NCBI GenBank assembly: GCA_944362765.1
Contig: CALVTP010000008.1
Location: 1 to 46,732 of the forward strand
Length of the DNA stretch: 46,732 bases
Direction of reading: 5' to 3'
From: an uncultured Clostridia bacterium
Lineage (GTDB): Bacteria > Bacillota > Clostridia > Christensenellales > DTU072
Below are positions 16,244-24,265 of the stretch, piece after piece. Within the stretch, counting starts at the first letter, position 1; the number at the start of each line of letters is the position of its first letter. Under the pieces are notes generated by a model. The model searched no databases and was not told the origin of the DNA. It saw only the letters and a program-made list of their open reading frames with translations. Position numbers and translations under genes: made by a program.

Positions 16244-16903
16244 TTATCGGTTTTTAAAAGACAAGGGAAGGTTTTGTATGATCTCGACTAATGCCTCATA
16301 AACCTTGCGGACCTTTATGTTGAAAAAAGCGGGGCGAAGAAGTCCGGAATTAATTTCCAACTGTACGCACGGAATACGGCACGACGATGATATAAACGCC
16401 GAAACCGTATATTCTCCGGACGCGGCGAAAGGTTTGTCGATCTGTAAGATGCCCAGATTGCGTTTACTGAAGGCTTCCAATATGATATTTAACATATTTA
16501 ACGGTTTCAAAGCGTTGTTCAGATTTTTCATACCGTTTGTTCCGATGTCGATCATCACGTTTCGGGAATCGGATAATTGATGCAAATCGATAACGAATTT
16601 TATTCTGTTTTGTTGAACGTATTTAGCAAGATCGTTTTTGTAAGGGGAATTTTTATCATAATTTGCATCGTCTTTTAAATTGCGTGTTTTGTAGATAACG
16701 GAACACGAAAGTTCGTCATGTAACATTTTTGCCAAAGCTCCGGTGTACGGTTCTGCCGGTTTACGTTTACCGTTTCTTGTCTGAGAAACGCTGTGGGGCG
16801 CGGAAATCATGACGGGGCAGGTTCCTGTTAAAATTTCATAAGACGCTTCATGTTTTTTTAAAAAAAATTTTACATTTTTTTTGTATGTTTTTTTGTTAAA
16901 CAT
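16244..16903 (-). CDS. N-formylglutamate amidohydrolase-like zinc hydrolase
   Basis: A 219-residue protein of the FGase / carboxypeptidase-like zinc amidohydrolase group. Likely metal ligands are visible: ISAPHS (His37), then AEPYTG (Glu51), and FVIDLHQLSDSRN (His108). The C-terminal part keeps PCVQLEINSGLLRP, where FGases have their active-site region. Such enzymes hydrolyse amide bonds of N-acylated amino acids or small peptides. It is the first gene of the leftward operon, with GGAGG ahead of its ATG. The DNA is AT-rich. In an operon with two ligases it could release or trim the ligated product, or supply a deprotected amino acid. This is inference, and N-formylglutamate itself need not be the substrate. 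Confidence 0.75.
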   Translation of the reverse strand: MFNKKTYKKNVKFFLKKHEASYEILTGTCPVMISAPHSVSQTRNGKRKPAEPYTGALAKMLHDELSCSVIYKTRNLKDDANYDKNSPYKNDLAKYVQQNRIKFVIDLHQLSDSRNVMIDIGTNGMKNLNNALKPLNMLNIILEAFSKRNLGILQIDKPFAASGEYTVSAFISSSCRIPCVQLEINSGLLRPAFFNIKVRKVYEALVEIIQNLPLSFKNR

Positions 16904-17003
16904 GCGTTTCCTCCGGCTAAAGCATATTTCTTTTGTAAGCGAATATATAATAACAGACAGCGCCGGTTGTCGCTTAAAGGGCAGCAGTCCTATTTAATTG
17001 TAT

Positions 17004-17032
17004 ATTATAAATTCGCTACGTCCTAATCGAAA
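17004..17032 (-). promoter_or_regulatory. Candidate promoter of the ATP-grasp operon
   Basis: A minus-strand TATAAT (17004-17009) lies about 100 bases before the FGase-like gene. The -35 (TTTCGA or TTCGAT at 16-17 bases) is weak, so an activator may be needed. A second TATAAT lies just upstream on the same strand (17035-17040). Confidence 0.4.
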
Positions 17033-17168
17033 CTATTATACTATGTCAACGAAACATTTGCAATAGGGCGGCAAAAGAACTTTCTAACATAAATGTATTG
17101 TAAACCTACACCCCTAAAAACAATCCCTGAAAAATACAACGCAAAAAATATACGCGTATGTTTTGAAA

Positions 17169-17279
17169 ATGAAAAAGAACGAGCTGCAACAGGTATTTCC
17201 GGAATTGTTGTTTGACGATCCCGAATGGCAATATAAGCGCTTTATCAGAGAAAACGGATTGGGGGGAAAATGGGAATAG
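17169..17279 (+). CDS. Small ORF, 36 residues, unproven
   Basis: ATG at 17169 to TAG at 17277 gives a 36-residue peptide starting MKKNELQQVFPELLFDDPEW and ending RENGLGGKWE. Its composition is protein-like: acidic, aromatic, with a Lys-rich start. It lies upstream of the ATP-grasp operon on the opposite strand. No Shine-Dalgarno sequence precedes it. It may be a peptide substrate, a decayed gene end or chance. Confidence 0.25.
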   Translation: MKKNELQQVFPELLFDDPEWQYKRFIRENGLGGKWE

Positions 17280-17306
17280 GATTGAGGAGAATGGACTAAA
17301 ACCGGG

Positions 17307-18164
17307 CTAGGAGTTATCGTCGTGGCGGAGGCGGATGTCGGCGTGGGAGGGGTATACGGAGTCGGACGTAATCAAAATTTCACCTATTTTATCGGCGGTG
17401 ACCGTACCCGAAAGGGGGTTTTTGACGGAGAGAATTTCACCTGCGATATCGGCTTCGACATCGGAATATTCGAATGCCAGGTCTGCGTCAAGCATTCTGC
17501 AATTGACGAGCTTTAAGTTTTTGGCATAACAAAACGGCTGCGTGCCGACAATGGTGCAATTTGCGAAAGTCAGATTTTCGGAGTACCAACCGATATACTC
17601 TCCATCGATTACCGAGTCGGTGACGACGGCGTTTTTTGCGTGCCAGAAGGCGTCCTTTGTCTTGACTTCGGAGTTATTCAATACAAGTCCGTCGACGTAT
17701 TGAAAGGAGTACTTACCGTCGAACCTTACATTATCCATTCGGATATTTTTGCTTTCGAAAAATGCGTATTCGCCCTTGATGACGGAAGAGTGAATTTTGA
17801 CGTTTTCGACCCGCCACATAAATTCGGGAGAGTCGACATCAGAATCGGTTATTGTTACGTCCCGGCATTCCCTGAACGCCTTTATGCCATGCATCACGGT
17901 GGAAATTATATCGACGTTTTCGGAATACCATAACGCAGCGCGACAAGCAGGGGTCATTTCAGAATAAGCGATTTTGAGATTCCGATTGTGCCAAAACGGA
18001 TACCGTAAGTCCATAAAACAATTTTCAAGCTCGATATTTCGACTTTCCTTTAAAGCCGACTCCCCGTCCTCTTCGCCCTGAAAGCGACAGCAAATAAGTT
18101 TCAGATTGTCGGAATTATACAGCGCGCGTTCCGACGAAAAAGTGATGTTTTCAATGATTTTCAT
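17307..18164 (-). CDS. DUF3737 family protein (right-handed parallel beta-helix)
   Basis: A 285-residue protein of the DUF3737 family. Most of the sequence consists of short beta-helix turns of the form (S/N)-xx-(V/I)-x-(I/V)-x-(D/N)-(S/C): for example NIELENCFMDLRYPFWHNRN, then VDIISTVMHGIKAFRECRD, VTITDSDV and LTFANCTIVGTQPF. Aromatic residues recur once per coil. There is no signal peptide, so it is likely cytoplasmic. GGAGG lies seven bases before the ATG, and a TATAAA box is 50 bases upstream. The family is widespread in Firmicutes and its role is not established. Carbohydrate binding or modification is the usual guess from the fold. The gene stands alone. Confidence 0.88.
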   Translation of the reverse strand: MKIIENITFSSERALYNSDNLKLICCRFQGEEDGESALKESRNIELENCFMDLRYPFWHNRNLKIAYSEMTPACRAALWYSENVDIISTVMHGIKAFRECRDVTITDSDVDSPEFMWRVENVKIHSSVIKGEYAFFESKNIRMDNVRFDGKYSFQYVDGLVLNNSEVKTKDAFWHAKNAVVTDSVIDGEYIGWYSENLTFANCTIVGTQPFCYAKNLKLVNCRMLDADLAFEYSDVEADIAGEILSVKNPLSGTVTADKIGEILITSDSVYPSHADIRLRHDDNS

Positions 18165-18284
18165 TACTGCCTCCGGCTATGGTATTAAGCCTTTCATTCC
18201 TAAATTTTATACCAATTCTAAAAAAATGTCTAATACATGTCGGCTATGAGTTATCATAAAAATTTGATATCGCTACATAAAAAA

Positions 18285-18345
18285 TTTGAAAACCGCCATA
18301 TTGTTCGAGACCCCCGGATACACAGCAGCACTATCAACATAAAAA
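18285..18345. repeat. Degenerate A-rich repeat (second repeat class)
   Basis: AACCGCCATATTGTTCGAGA, then a CAGCAG(C/A)A motif and TATCAACATAAAAA. It resembles copies at 24112-24250, which likewise sit just distal to a tRNA-linked array. The remainder of 18165-18284 contains only the DUF3737 promoter region. Confidence 0.5.
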
Positions 18346-18373
18346 CCAACACCGACAAATTCACCAAGACCCC

Positions 18374-18474
18374 CCAAAATGAATAGAAGGGTTGCAGATA
18401 GCGCACTTCTTTCGATTTGCCGTCGAGGGAGTTTACACCGCCGTAAACAATGTAGACAAACGTTGGCTAAGGAT
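18374..18474 (-). repeat. tRNA-linked repeat copy, terminator end missing
   Basis: It starts CCAAAATGAATAGAAGGGTT and has the internal stem TTTAC-ACCGCC-GTAAA. The right end is replaced by AATGTAGACAAACGTTGGCT and AAGGAT, with no terminator hairpin or closing inverted repeat. Confidence 0.75.
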
Positions 18475-18585
18475 CCAAATTGATCAAAAGGGTGTAGAGA
18501 GCGCACTTTCAAATGACCATGCAAGGGAGTGTACAATGAAGTACATGACCGCCACAAACAATGCAGACAAATGTTGGCGAGGGAA
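18475..18585 (-). repeat. tRNA-linked repeat copy, terminator end missing
   Basis: It starts CCAAATTGATCAAAAGGG and has the internal stem TGTAC-AATGAA-GTACA. The right end is of the CAAATGTTGGCGAGGGAA type. Downstream neighbour of the complete copy at 18586. Confidence 0.75.
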
Positions 18586-18715
18586 CCAAAACGAAGAGAA
18601 GGGTTGCAGATAGCGCACTTCTTTCGATTTGCCGTCGAGGGAGTTTACAAAGAAGTAAATGACCGAAGACGGCAAACGAAAAAGGGCGCTAGATGCGCCC
18701 TTATATTCGTTTTGG
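18586..18715 (-). repeat. Complete 130-bp tRNA-linked repeat abutting tRNA-Pro
   Basis: Terminal inverted repeats CCAAAACGAAGA (left) and TATTCGTTTTGG (right), matching 11 of 12. The inner stem is TTTAC-AAAGAA-GTAAA. The last three bases, TGG, are the encoded CCA of tRNA-Pro. The terminator hairpin of that tRNA lies inside at 18677-18704. Confidence 0.85.
18677..18704 (-). terminator. Terminator of tRNA-Pro, inside the repeat
   Basis: Minus-strand stem AAGGGCGC-ATCTA-GCGCCCTT followed by TTTCG, beginning 9 bases after the tRNA CCA. Confidence 0.82.
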
Positions 18716-18789
18716 TCGAGGTGACGGGATTTGAACCCATGGCCTCTTGGTCCCGAACCAAGCGCGCTACCAAACTGCGCTACACCTCG
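18713..18789 (-). tRNA. tRNA-Pro (anticodon CGG)
   Basis: A 77-nt cloverleaf with encoded CCA. The acceptor CGAGGTG pairs with CACCTCG. The anticodon arm is CTTGG-TTCGGGA-CCAAG, giving CGG. The T-arm holds GGTTCAAATCC. It is a single-gene transcript. Confidence 0.95.
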
Positions 18790-18797
18790 CCTCAACT

Positions 18798-18826
18798 AAT
18801 CTAGCATATTCTCCCGGCTAAGTCAA
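18798..18826 (-). promoter_or_regulatory. Promoter of tRNA-Pro
   Basis: Minus-strand TTGACT (18821-18826), 17 bases, TAGATT (18798-18803), just upstream of the tRNA. Confidence 0.78.
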
Positions 18827-19081
18827 CATTTTTGACTATGTTTCCCTTTCCTTTTTGCCGCTTTTTTGTAAGACGTGTTCTTTTAGCTTATCCGAAGTGT
18901 TTATTCGTAGTTTTCTTTGATTTTGTCGGTTGGGGCGGTATTTCGGAGGATTTATTTAGGATTGTGAAGATTTTCGGGACGCCCTCGATTTGTATCGATT
19001 CGGGAATTCCTATGCACGGAAGCGTTTAAAAAGCTGAGTAACGGGGATAATTTTTTCAAAACCACTTTCTCGGAGGTAAAA

Positions 19082-20341
19082 ATGACCAAAATTTTAAACG
19101 ACCCTTTTGAAGTCAGAACAAAGCCGCTTAAAGAGTACTTCATGAATTGGAAGCAGCTTGCCCCGAAACCGTATGACAAGCTGAAAACGGCTCCGTACAC
19201 CAAAGTGCGGCTGATATTGATGAACGGCACAGAGTTCGAATCCAATTGGTTTTTGCATCAATTTGCGCGCCATACTGATGATATGGAGCTGAAACGTCAA
19301 CTTGCGGTAGTGCGCTCGCAGGAACAGCAACAGCAAAAACGCTTGTCGCATTTAAAGCCGGTCGACGAAAATATTCTGGAGACCACAATTGCTTACGAAC
19401 AGCTCGCCGTTGACCTTACCGCAATATTGTCGATGCGGGAGAGTAACGAAACCAACAAACAGGCGTTGAACTTTGCGCTGCTGGAGGACTTCGACCACCT
19501 TTACCGCTTTTCAAACCTGTTGAAGACAGATTACGATATCGACGCAGATATGCTGGTGGGGCGTTTCACCGAGATAACTCCCGCACGTCCCACAATAGCC
19601 GAGCACCGCTTTGCGGAAGACAACGTCAAACCCGCAATGTGTCTGAATGCTTCCGACCCGTTTTCCGCGCTGGTCGCAAATATCATCACCGCCGCCGAAC
19701 AGCAGACAATGAACTACTATATGAACGTCGGCGCATTCTATCCGAACGAGGAGGGAAGAAAGCTCTATGCCGAGATAGCCATGGTCGAAGAGGAGCACGT
19801 CACACAATACGAAAGTCTGTTAGATCCCAATCTCAGCTGGCTGGAAAATTGGGTCTTGCATGAGTACACGGAGGCGTATCTGTATTATTCGATGGCTTTG
19901 GACGAGAGCGATCCCGCCATCAAAAGCATATACGAAGAGCACTTCGAAATGGAAGCGGCGCATCTTAAAGTCGCCATCGAATGTTTGCAAAAATATGAAA
20001 ATAAGGCTCCCGAAAAGCTTTTGAAGGTTACCCGTTTCCCGGAACCGTTGAAATTCGGCTCGAACAAAGAATTTATTCGCCGCGTGTTGGAAAGGACATC
20101 GGAGCTGACCTCTGAAAAGGACGGTTATATCCATGTAGACCACCTCGACGGTAACTCCGATTTTGCCTCATATCAGCGTGTGATAAATTCCGATCCCGAG
20201 TCGGTGCCGTCGCATGCGGTCATCAAACGCACGATAAAAAAATTCGGCGAAGACTACCGCTACGAAGACGCTCCCAATCCCGTTGCCGCACTCCGTCCGC
20301 GCGACCGCGATAACATTACTTTGGGAAGGGTGGTAAAGTGA
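19082..20341 (+). CDS. Ferritin-like domain protein, function unknown
   Basis: A 419-residue protein. Residues about 195-310 show a ferritin-like/rubrerythrin-like four-helix pattern: EQQTMNYYMNVGAFY, then LYAEIAMVEEEHVTQYESLL with the E-E-H typical of di-iron helices, then EYTEAYLYYSMALDE and IYEEHFEMEAAHLKVAIECL, again with Glu and His spaced as metal ligands. The flanking parts (1-190 and 320-419) are helical and not recognised. No signal peptide or CxxC rubredoxin module is present. GGAGG lies ahead of the ATG, and a strong terminator follows. A role in oxidative or iron stress fits the fold but is inference. Confidence 0.8.
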   Translation: MTKILNDPFEVRTKPLKEYFMNWKQLAPKPYDKLKTAPYTKVRLILMNGTEFESNWFLHQFARHTDDMELKRQLAVVRSQEQQQQKRLSHLKPVDENILETTIAYEQLAVDLTAILSMRESNETNKQALNFALLEDFDHLYRFSNLLKTDYDIDADMLVGRFTEITPARPTIAEHRFAEDNVKPAMCLNASDPFSALVANIITAAEQQTMNYYMNVGAFYPNEEGRKLYAEIAMVEEEHVTQYESLLDPNLSWLENWVLHEYTEAYLYYSMALDESDPAIKSIYEEHFEMEAAHLKVAIECLQKYENKAPEKLLKVTRFPEPLKFGSNKEFIRRVLERTSELTSEKDGYIHVDHLDGNSDFASYQRVINSDPESVPSHAVIKRTIKKFGEDYRYEDAPNPVAALRPRDRDNITLGRVVK

Positions 20342-20372
20342 CGGCGTTTTAAAACCGTTGCCGTTTTTTCCG

Positions 20373-20406
20373 GGCGGAGAGAATCTATATCTCCGCCTCT
20401 TTTTTT
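20373..20406 (+). terminator. Terminator of the ferritin-like gene
   Basis: An 8-bp stem, GGCGGAGA with TCTCCGCC, a 9-base loop, then TCTTTTTTT. Confidence 0.92.
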
Positions 20407-20456
20407 GAAACGGAAATCTCATCGGATGGAAATGCCGTATTTTTCGCGGCTATATA

Positions 20457-20485
20457 TTGACAAAAAAGAATCTCTGTTCTATTAT
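20457..20485 (+). promoter_or_regulatory. Promoter of the GPH symporter / sialate lyase operon
   Basis: TTGACA (20457-20462), 17 bases, TATTAT (20480-20485). Confidence 0.82.
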
Positions 20486-20489
20486 AAGA

Positions 20490-20535
20490 GTAATTAATTG
20501 AAAATCGTTAAAAGTAATTGATTAAAAATTGTTAT
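20490..20535 (+). promoter_or_regulatory. Tandem 24-bp direct repeats, candidate operator
   Basis: Two adjacent imperfect copies: AGTAATTAATTGAAAATCGT followed by TAAA, and AGTAATTGATTAAAAATTGT followed by TATG. They begin at about the expected transcription start, between promoter and ribosome site. The position suits a repressor or leader element controlling the sugar operon. Confidence 0.45.
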
Positions 20536-20551
20536 GTGAGAGGAGCGGCGT

Positions 20552-22237
20552 ATGAGCAACACGGCTACGCTGTCTTTTAAGAAGAAGACGGCACTTGACG
20601 ACCTGTTGGACAGGAAATACCTCGGCAAAAAGGATTACATATGGTTTTCGCTGACGCAATTTGCGTGCAGCGCCATAACGGGCTTGGCGCAGGGGTATTT
20701 ATTGTTTTTCTACACCTCCATCATGAACATACCGCTGACTTACGTGGGCACGATGTTCCTGATAGCCAAGATCTGGGACGGCGTAAACGACCCGATAATG
20801 GGCGTAATAGTCGACAAGACCCGCTCCAAGATGGGAAAGATGCGCCCGTATCTGCTGTGGGCGAGTATTCCGTACGCGATATGTACGATAGTCATGTTTA
20901 TAAACTTCCGCGGCATGAATATAACCGGGAAGATAATATTCATGTATGCTTCGTACCTGTTGTTCTCGACGGTGGGAACGGCTGTCGAAGTGCCTCTCCA
21001 GGGGCTCCCCGCCGTTGTCTCCCCGAACATCGACGAGAGAACGAAAATAATTTCCATAAGCCGTATTCTGGGCTCGATAGGTGAGCAATCGGCATTGGTG
21101 CTGATTTCCCTGGGACTCATCGTCACCAACGACAATTACGAGGCTACCTACACCGGAACGGCTGTCATTATAGGCGTTATTGCGCCGATTTTCATGGTCA
21201 TAAGTGCCTTGGTTCTGAAGGAGCGGATAGAACCCACGAACGAGATCCCGAAGTGGTCGGAGGGTTTCAAATATTTATTTAAAAACAAGCCCTTTATGAT
21301 TTTAATCTGCGCCAACCTTCTGACCTTCTTCAGAAACCTGGTGTCGGCTGCCATTATGTATGTCGTCTGCTACATTTACGGCAACGGCTCTTTGCAGATA
21401 GCTTTCGCGCTTCCGGGGGCGATAGCGTCGATGATAGGAATGCTCCTCGCGCCCAAGCTGAAACGCCACTTCAACGCCAAGCAGCTGTTTATCTTAGCGA
21501 CAATCTGGCATTCGGTGTGCCTGGTGGGCGTCTTCTTTGTCGGAATGACGGTGCCGTGGTACGTAATAGCGGTATTGATGTTCTTTACGATGCTGCCGGT
21601 AGGGCTTCTGAACGTCGTTCCTCACCTGATGGCGGCGGATACGATAGACTATTGGGAGCACAAGACGGGACAGCGCCAGGAAGGAATCACATACTCGCTG
21701 ATGGGTTTGAGAAGCAAAGTTTCCAGCGGTTTGAAGGACTATTTTCTCACCTTCCTTTTGGGATACTTCCTGTTCAGCCAGCCGCTGGGCTTCGTCGAAG
21801 GACACGAACCGGTGCAATCCTCTTATACGCAATGGGGTTTGTTTGCGATCTACACGATAATCCCCGCCGTTCTGAACCTCGTGAGCATCGTGCCGATGAT
21901 ATTCTATAACCTTACCGGCGACAGAATAAGAAAGATCCAGGAGGAGCTTGCGGTGCGCCACGAAGAGCAGCGTATGGCGGAGGCGGCATTTGCCTATTCG
22001 GGAGGCGACGTCGAGGAGTTCGGCGTGCTTTCGAAACCCGGCTTTTCAGCAGGCGCCGTCAACTTTTCTCAGATAAAGGACGTCATTGCGAAAAGGAGAA
22101 ACTCGCAGGCGGTGGCGGAGGTTCTCCGCGCCGAAAAAGCCGCCGAGGAACAAGCGTTGGACGCCATGACGGAAGAATCGAAGAAAGCCGTAACGGCTGA
22201 AAATGCCGGTGAAAAAATCGAAGAGGAGGGGAAGTAA
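20552..22237 (+). CDS. GPH-family (MFS) sugar:cation symporter
   Basis: A 561-residue, 12-helix inner-membrane symporter of the glycoside-pentoside-hexuronide family. Diagnostic stretches are KIWDGVNDPIMGVIVDKTRSK (about 70-90), KMGKMRPYLLWASIPYA just after, and YWEHKTGQRQEGITYSLMGL in the second half. The C-terminal 90 residues form a long hydrophilic, acidic, helical tail (AAEEQALDAMTEESKKAVTA), longer than in most members. GGAG lies ahead of the ATG. It is the first gene of an operon with a lipoprotein 1 base further on and a sialate-lyase-like enzyme. The context suggests a sialic acid or related acidic sugar as cargo (inference). The broken symporter at the window's left edge is a paralog. 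Confidence 0.92.
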   Translation: MSNTATLSFKKKTALDDLLDRKYLGKKDYIWFSLTQFACSAITGLAQGYLLFFYTSIMNIPLTYVGTMFLIAKIWDGVNDPIMGVIVDKTRSKMGKMRPYLLWASIPYAICTIVMFINFRGMNITGKIIFMYASYLLFSTVGTAVEVPLQGLPAVVSPNIDERTKIISISRILGSIGEQSALVLISLGLIVTNDNYEATYTGTAVIIGVIAPIFMVISALVLKERIEPTNEIPKWSEGFKYLFKNKPFMILICANLLTFFRNLVSAAIMYVVCYIYGNGSLQIAFALPGAIASMIGMLLAPKLKRHFNAKQLFILATIWHSVCLVGVFFVGMTVPWYVIAVLMFFTMLPVGLLNVVPHLMAADTIDYWEHKTGQRQEGITYSLMGLRSKVSSGLKDYFLTFLLGYFLFSQPLGFVEGHEPVQSSYTQWGLFAIYTIIPAVLNLVSIVPMIFYNLTGDRIRKIQEELAVRHEEQRMAEAAFAYSGGDVEEFGVLSKPGFSAGAVNFSQIKDVIAKRRNSQAVAEVLRAEKAAEEQALDAMTEESKKAVTAENAGEKIEEEGK

Positions 22238-22238
22238 A

Positions 22239-23086
22239 ATGATGAAAGCTTTGAAAATTGCGGTCGTTTTAGTCATCGTTTTAACGGCGGTATTTGCTTT
22301 GACGGCATGCAACATCCCCGATGAAGAGGTCGAAACGGAACTAAGAGAGGCTATACAGAAGACGAAAGAAAACGGCTTCGATATAGAATTTACCTATAAT
22401 CACGAAGTATTGGAACTTTACTCCGGAAAGCAGCTCGAAAAGTACCTGAAAGAGGACGACGGCGACCCCAACCGCACCAATTGGAACGACGAGGAATCGA
22501 CGGAGTGGGTGAATACCGCTTATAAGTATTCCGTCAAAACCGAGGACGGAAGTATCACGGGGGAGGTTAAAATTACCGCTCCCGCGGAAAAAAACGAGAT
22601 GGGAGAACCTATAGGGAGCGATTCGGTCGAAACAAAGACTTACGCCGAGGACGGCTTCGCCGGCGGCTTTTTGGATTACTGGTTTGTGCGTTCCTTAGGC
22701 GAGGAATCCACCCACCGAGTCACTTATCAGGGCGTAGTGAGGTTCGGAAGGGACATCATACGGGTCAACATAGAGTCGATTTTGATGAAGAGCGGGGAAT
22801 ATGCTACGTACGCTTCGGACGGTTCGTGGAAGCTTAGCGACGGCACGGTCGTCAAGGCAGCCAATGAGGAAGACTACAACTGGACGGCGGCGGGAGGTAT
22901 CGAAATGGTGGAAATCGACAGGATCGATTTTACGATAAAGGACGGCGCCGTCAGCGAAATTGAGCTTTATAACGAGCACATCGCCTATCTTCCCGTAGAT
23001 CAAAGAAATTACCTCGAAGGAGGCAAGATCTACACCGTCGAGAAAGCCGTTATAAAGGAAAAGGAAGAGGCTACAATCATTTTCTG
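22239..23086 (+). CDS. Lipoprotein in the sialate-lyase operon
   Basis: About 282 residues starting MMKALKIAVVLVIVLTAVFA, with a type II signal peptide and lipobox LTAC (lipid-attached Cys at 25). The mature part is beta-rich and acidic, with no recognised domain. The ATG at 22239 follows a strong GGAGGGG site and starts one base after the symporter stop. It is therefore exported and anchored on the outer face of the membrane. It is not a typical extracytoplasmic solute-binding protein. The shared operon suggests a surface role in capture or sensing, which is unproven. The stop codon is at 23084-23086. Confidence 0.82.
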
Positions 23087-23116
23087 ACATCATTGATTTA
23101 AGGAGATATAGAAAAA

Positions 23117-23989
23117 ATGAAAGATTTTTCGGGCATTTATGCAGCACTGCTGACGGCATTCAACGAGGATGGCTCCATCAATTTCGAAGCCACCGGAAAA
23201 CTTGCCGAGAGAAACATCGAAAAGGGCTTGGACGGCATGTACGTTGCGGGCTCCAGCGGCGAAGCGATGATGATGAGCGAAGAGGAAAGAGTGGCGCTTT
23301 TAAAATACGTCGCCGGCGTCAACAAAGGAAGAGTCACCCTCATAGCTCACGTCGGTTCCACTTCTACGGACGCTTCCGTACGTATGGCAAAAGAGGCGGA
23401 AAAGCTGGGCTACGACGCCGTCAGCGCCGTAGCGCCTTATTACTATTCCTTCTCCGGCGAAGCCATCCGCGGCTATTACAAGGACATCCTTGCCGCCACA
23501 GAACTTCCGATGCTTATTTATAATTTCCCCGCTTCGGGCGGCTTCGACGGCATGTTGAACCTCGTCTCGGAAATGATCGACGACCCCAAATTGATGGGAG
23601 TCAAACATACTTCCGTCAATCTGTTCGAATTGGAGCGCTTCAAACATTTAAAGCGCCCGCTGACTGTTTTTAACGGCTTCGACGAGATGTTGATAGGGGG
23701 TCTGGCGATGGGCGCCGACGGCGGTATAGGTTCTACTTATAACCTTTTGCAGGACGATATCCTGGCTATTTACAAGGCGTTCAAGGCGGGCGATCTGAAG
23801 GGTGCGATGGAAGTCCAGACCAAGGTCAACCGCATTATCGAAGCCATGATTCCTTACGGTGTGTTCGCAATGGAAAAAGCCATTCTGACGGAGCTCGGCA
23901 TACCTATGGGCAATTGCCGCAAACCTTTCCTGCCCCTCTCCGACGAAGGAAAGAAAGCAGCAAAGGAAATAGCTTCGAAATTGAACTGA
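23117..23989 (+). CDS. nanA: N-acetylneuraminate lyase family aldolase (DapA/NanA superfamily)
   Basis: A class I TIM-barrel aldolase of 290 residues. It has GSSGEAMMMSEEER (about 46-59), the Tyr in LIYNFPASGG (Tyr135) and the Schiff-base Lys in LMGVKHTS (Lys163). The stretch NGFDEMLIGGLAMGADGGIGSTYN matches sialate lyases rather than dihydrodipicolinate synthases. The expected reaction is cleavage of N-acetylneuraminate to N-acetylmannosamine and pyruvate in the cytoplasm. AAGGAG lies ahead of the ATG. It is the last gene of the symporter-lipoprotein operon and is followed by a terminator. No other nan genes (kinase, epimerase) are nearby, so a related keto-acid sugar substrate remains possible. 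Confidence 0.88.
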   Translation: MKDFSGIYAALLTAFNEDGSINFEATGKLAERNIEKGLDGMYVAGSSGEAMMMSEEERVALLKYVAGVNKGRVTLIAHVGSTSTDASVRMAKEAEKLGYDAVSAVAPYYYSFSGEAIRGYYKDILAATELPMLIYNFPASGGFDGMLNLVSEMIDDPKLMGVKHTSVNLFELERFKHLKRPLTVFNGFDEMLIGGLAMGADGGIGSTYNLLQDDILAIYKAFKAGDLKGAMEVQTKVNRIIEAMIPYGVFAMEKAILTELGIPMGNCRKPFLPLSDEGKKAAKEIASKLN

Positions 23990-24018
23990 TTCTCAAAGAT
24001 ATAACCGACCTCAACCTC

Positions 24019-24045
24019 CGAGCCGCCTCAAAGGCGGCTCTTTTC
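24019..24045 (+). terminator. Terminator of the nanA operon
   Basis: Stem AGCCGCC (24021-24027) with GGCGGCT (24033-24039), a 5-base loop, then CTTTTC. Confidence 0.9.
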
Positions 24046-24111
24046 AATCCTGCAAACCGCCGAATTCCCCACACCCCCAAAATAAGTATAAGGATTGCAG
24101 AAATATAAAAA

Positions 24112-24250
24112 ATGACGACACCGCCATATTATCCGAATCAAGAATGAATATAAAAACAACAAGCACAAAAAACAATAACAAACCGCCAAATTCCCCGAGA
24201 TCCCAAAACGAACAGCAGAATTATCAACATAAAAAACATAAAAAACCGCC
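24112..24250. repeat. Degenerate A-rich repeats (second repeat class)
   Basis: Repeated ACCGCC(A/T)(A/T)ATT blocks appear at about 24118, 24182 and 24245. They are followed by CCCAAAACGAACAGCAGAAT and TATCAACATAAAAA-type sequence, with a spacing of about 62 bp. Related sequence occurs at 18285. It lies distal to the tRNA-Leu repeat array and shows no coding potential. Confidence 0.55.
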
Positions 24251-24265
24251 AAATTATCCAAGATC

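Noticed and set aside
18529-18804. Open frames within the tRNA-linked repeats encoding similar peptides
   Set aside because: The similarity comes from the DNA repeat. The frames run into tRNA genes and have no starts or ribosome sites, while the stems co-vary at the nucleotide level.
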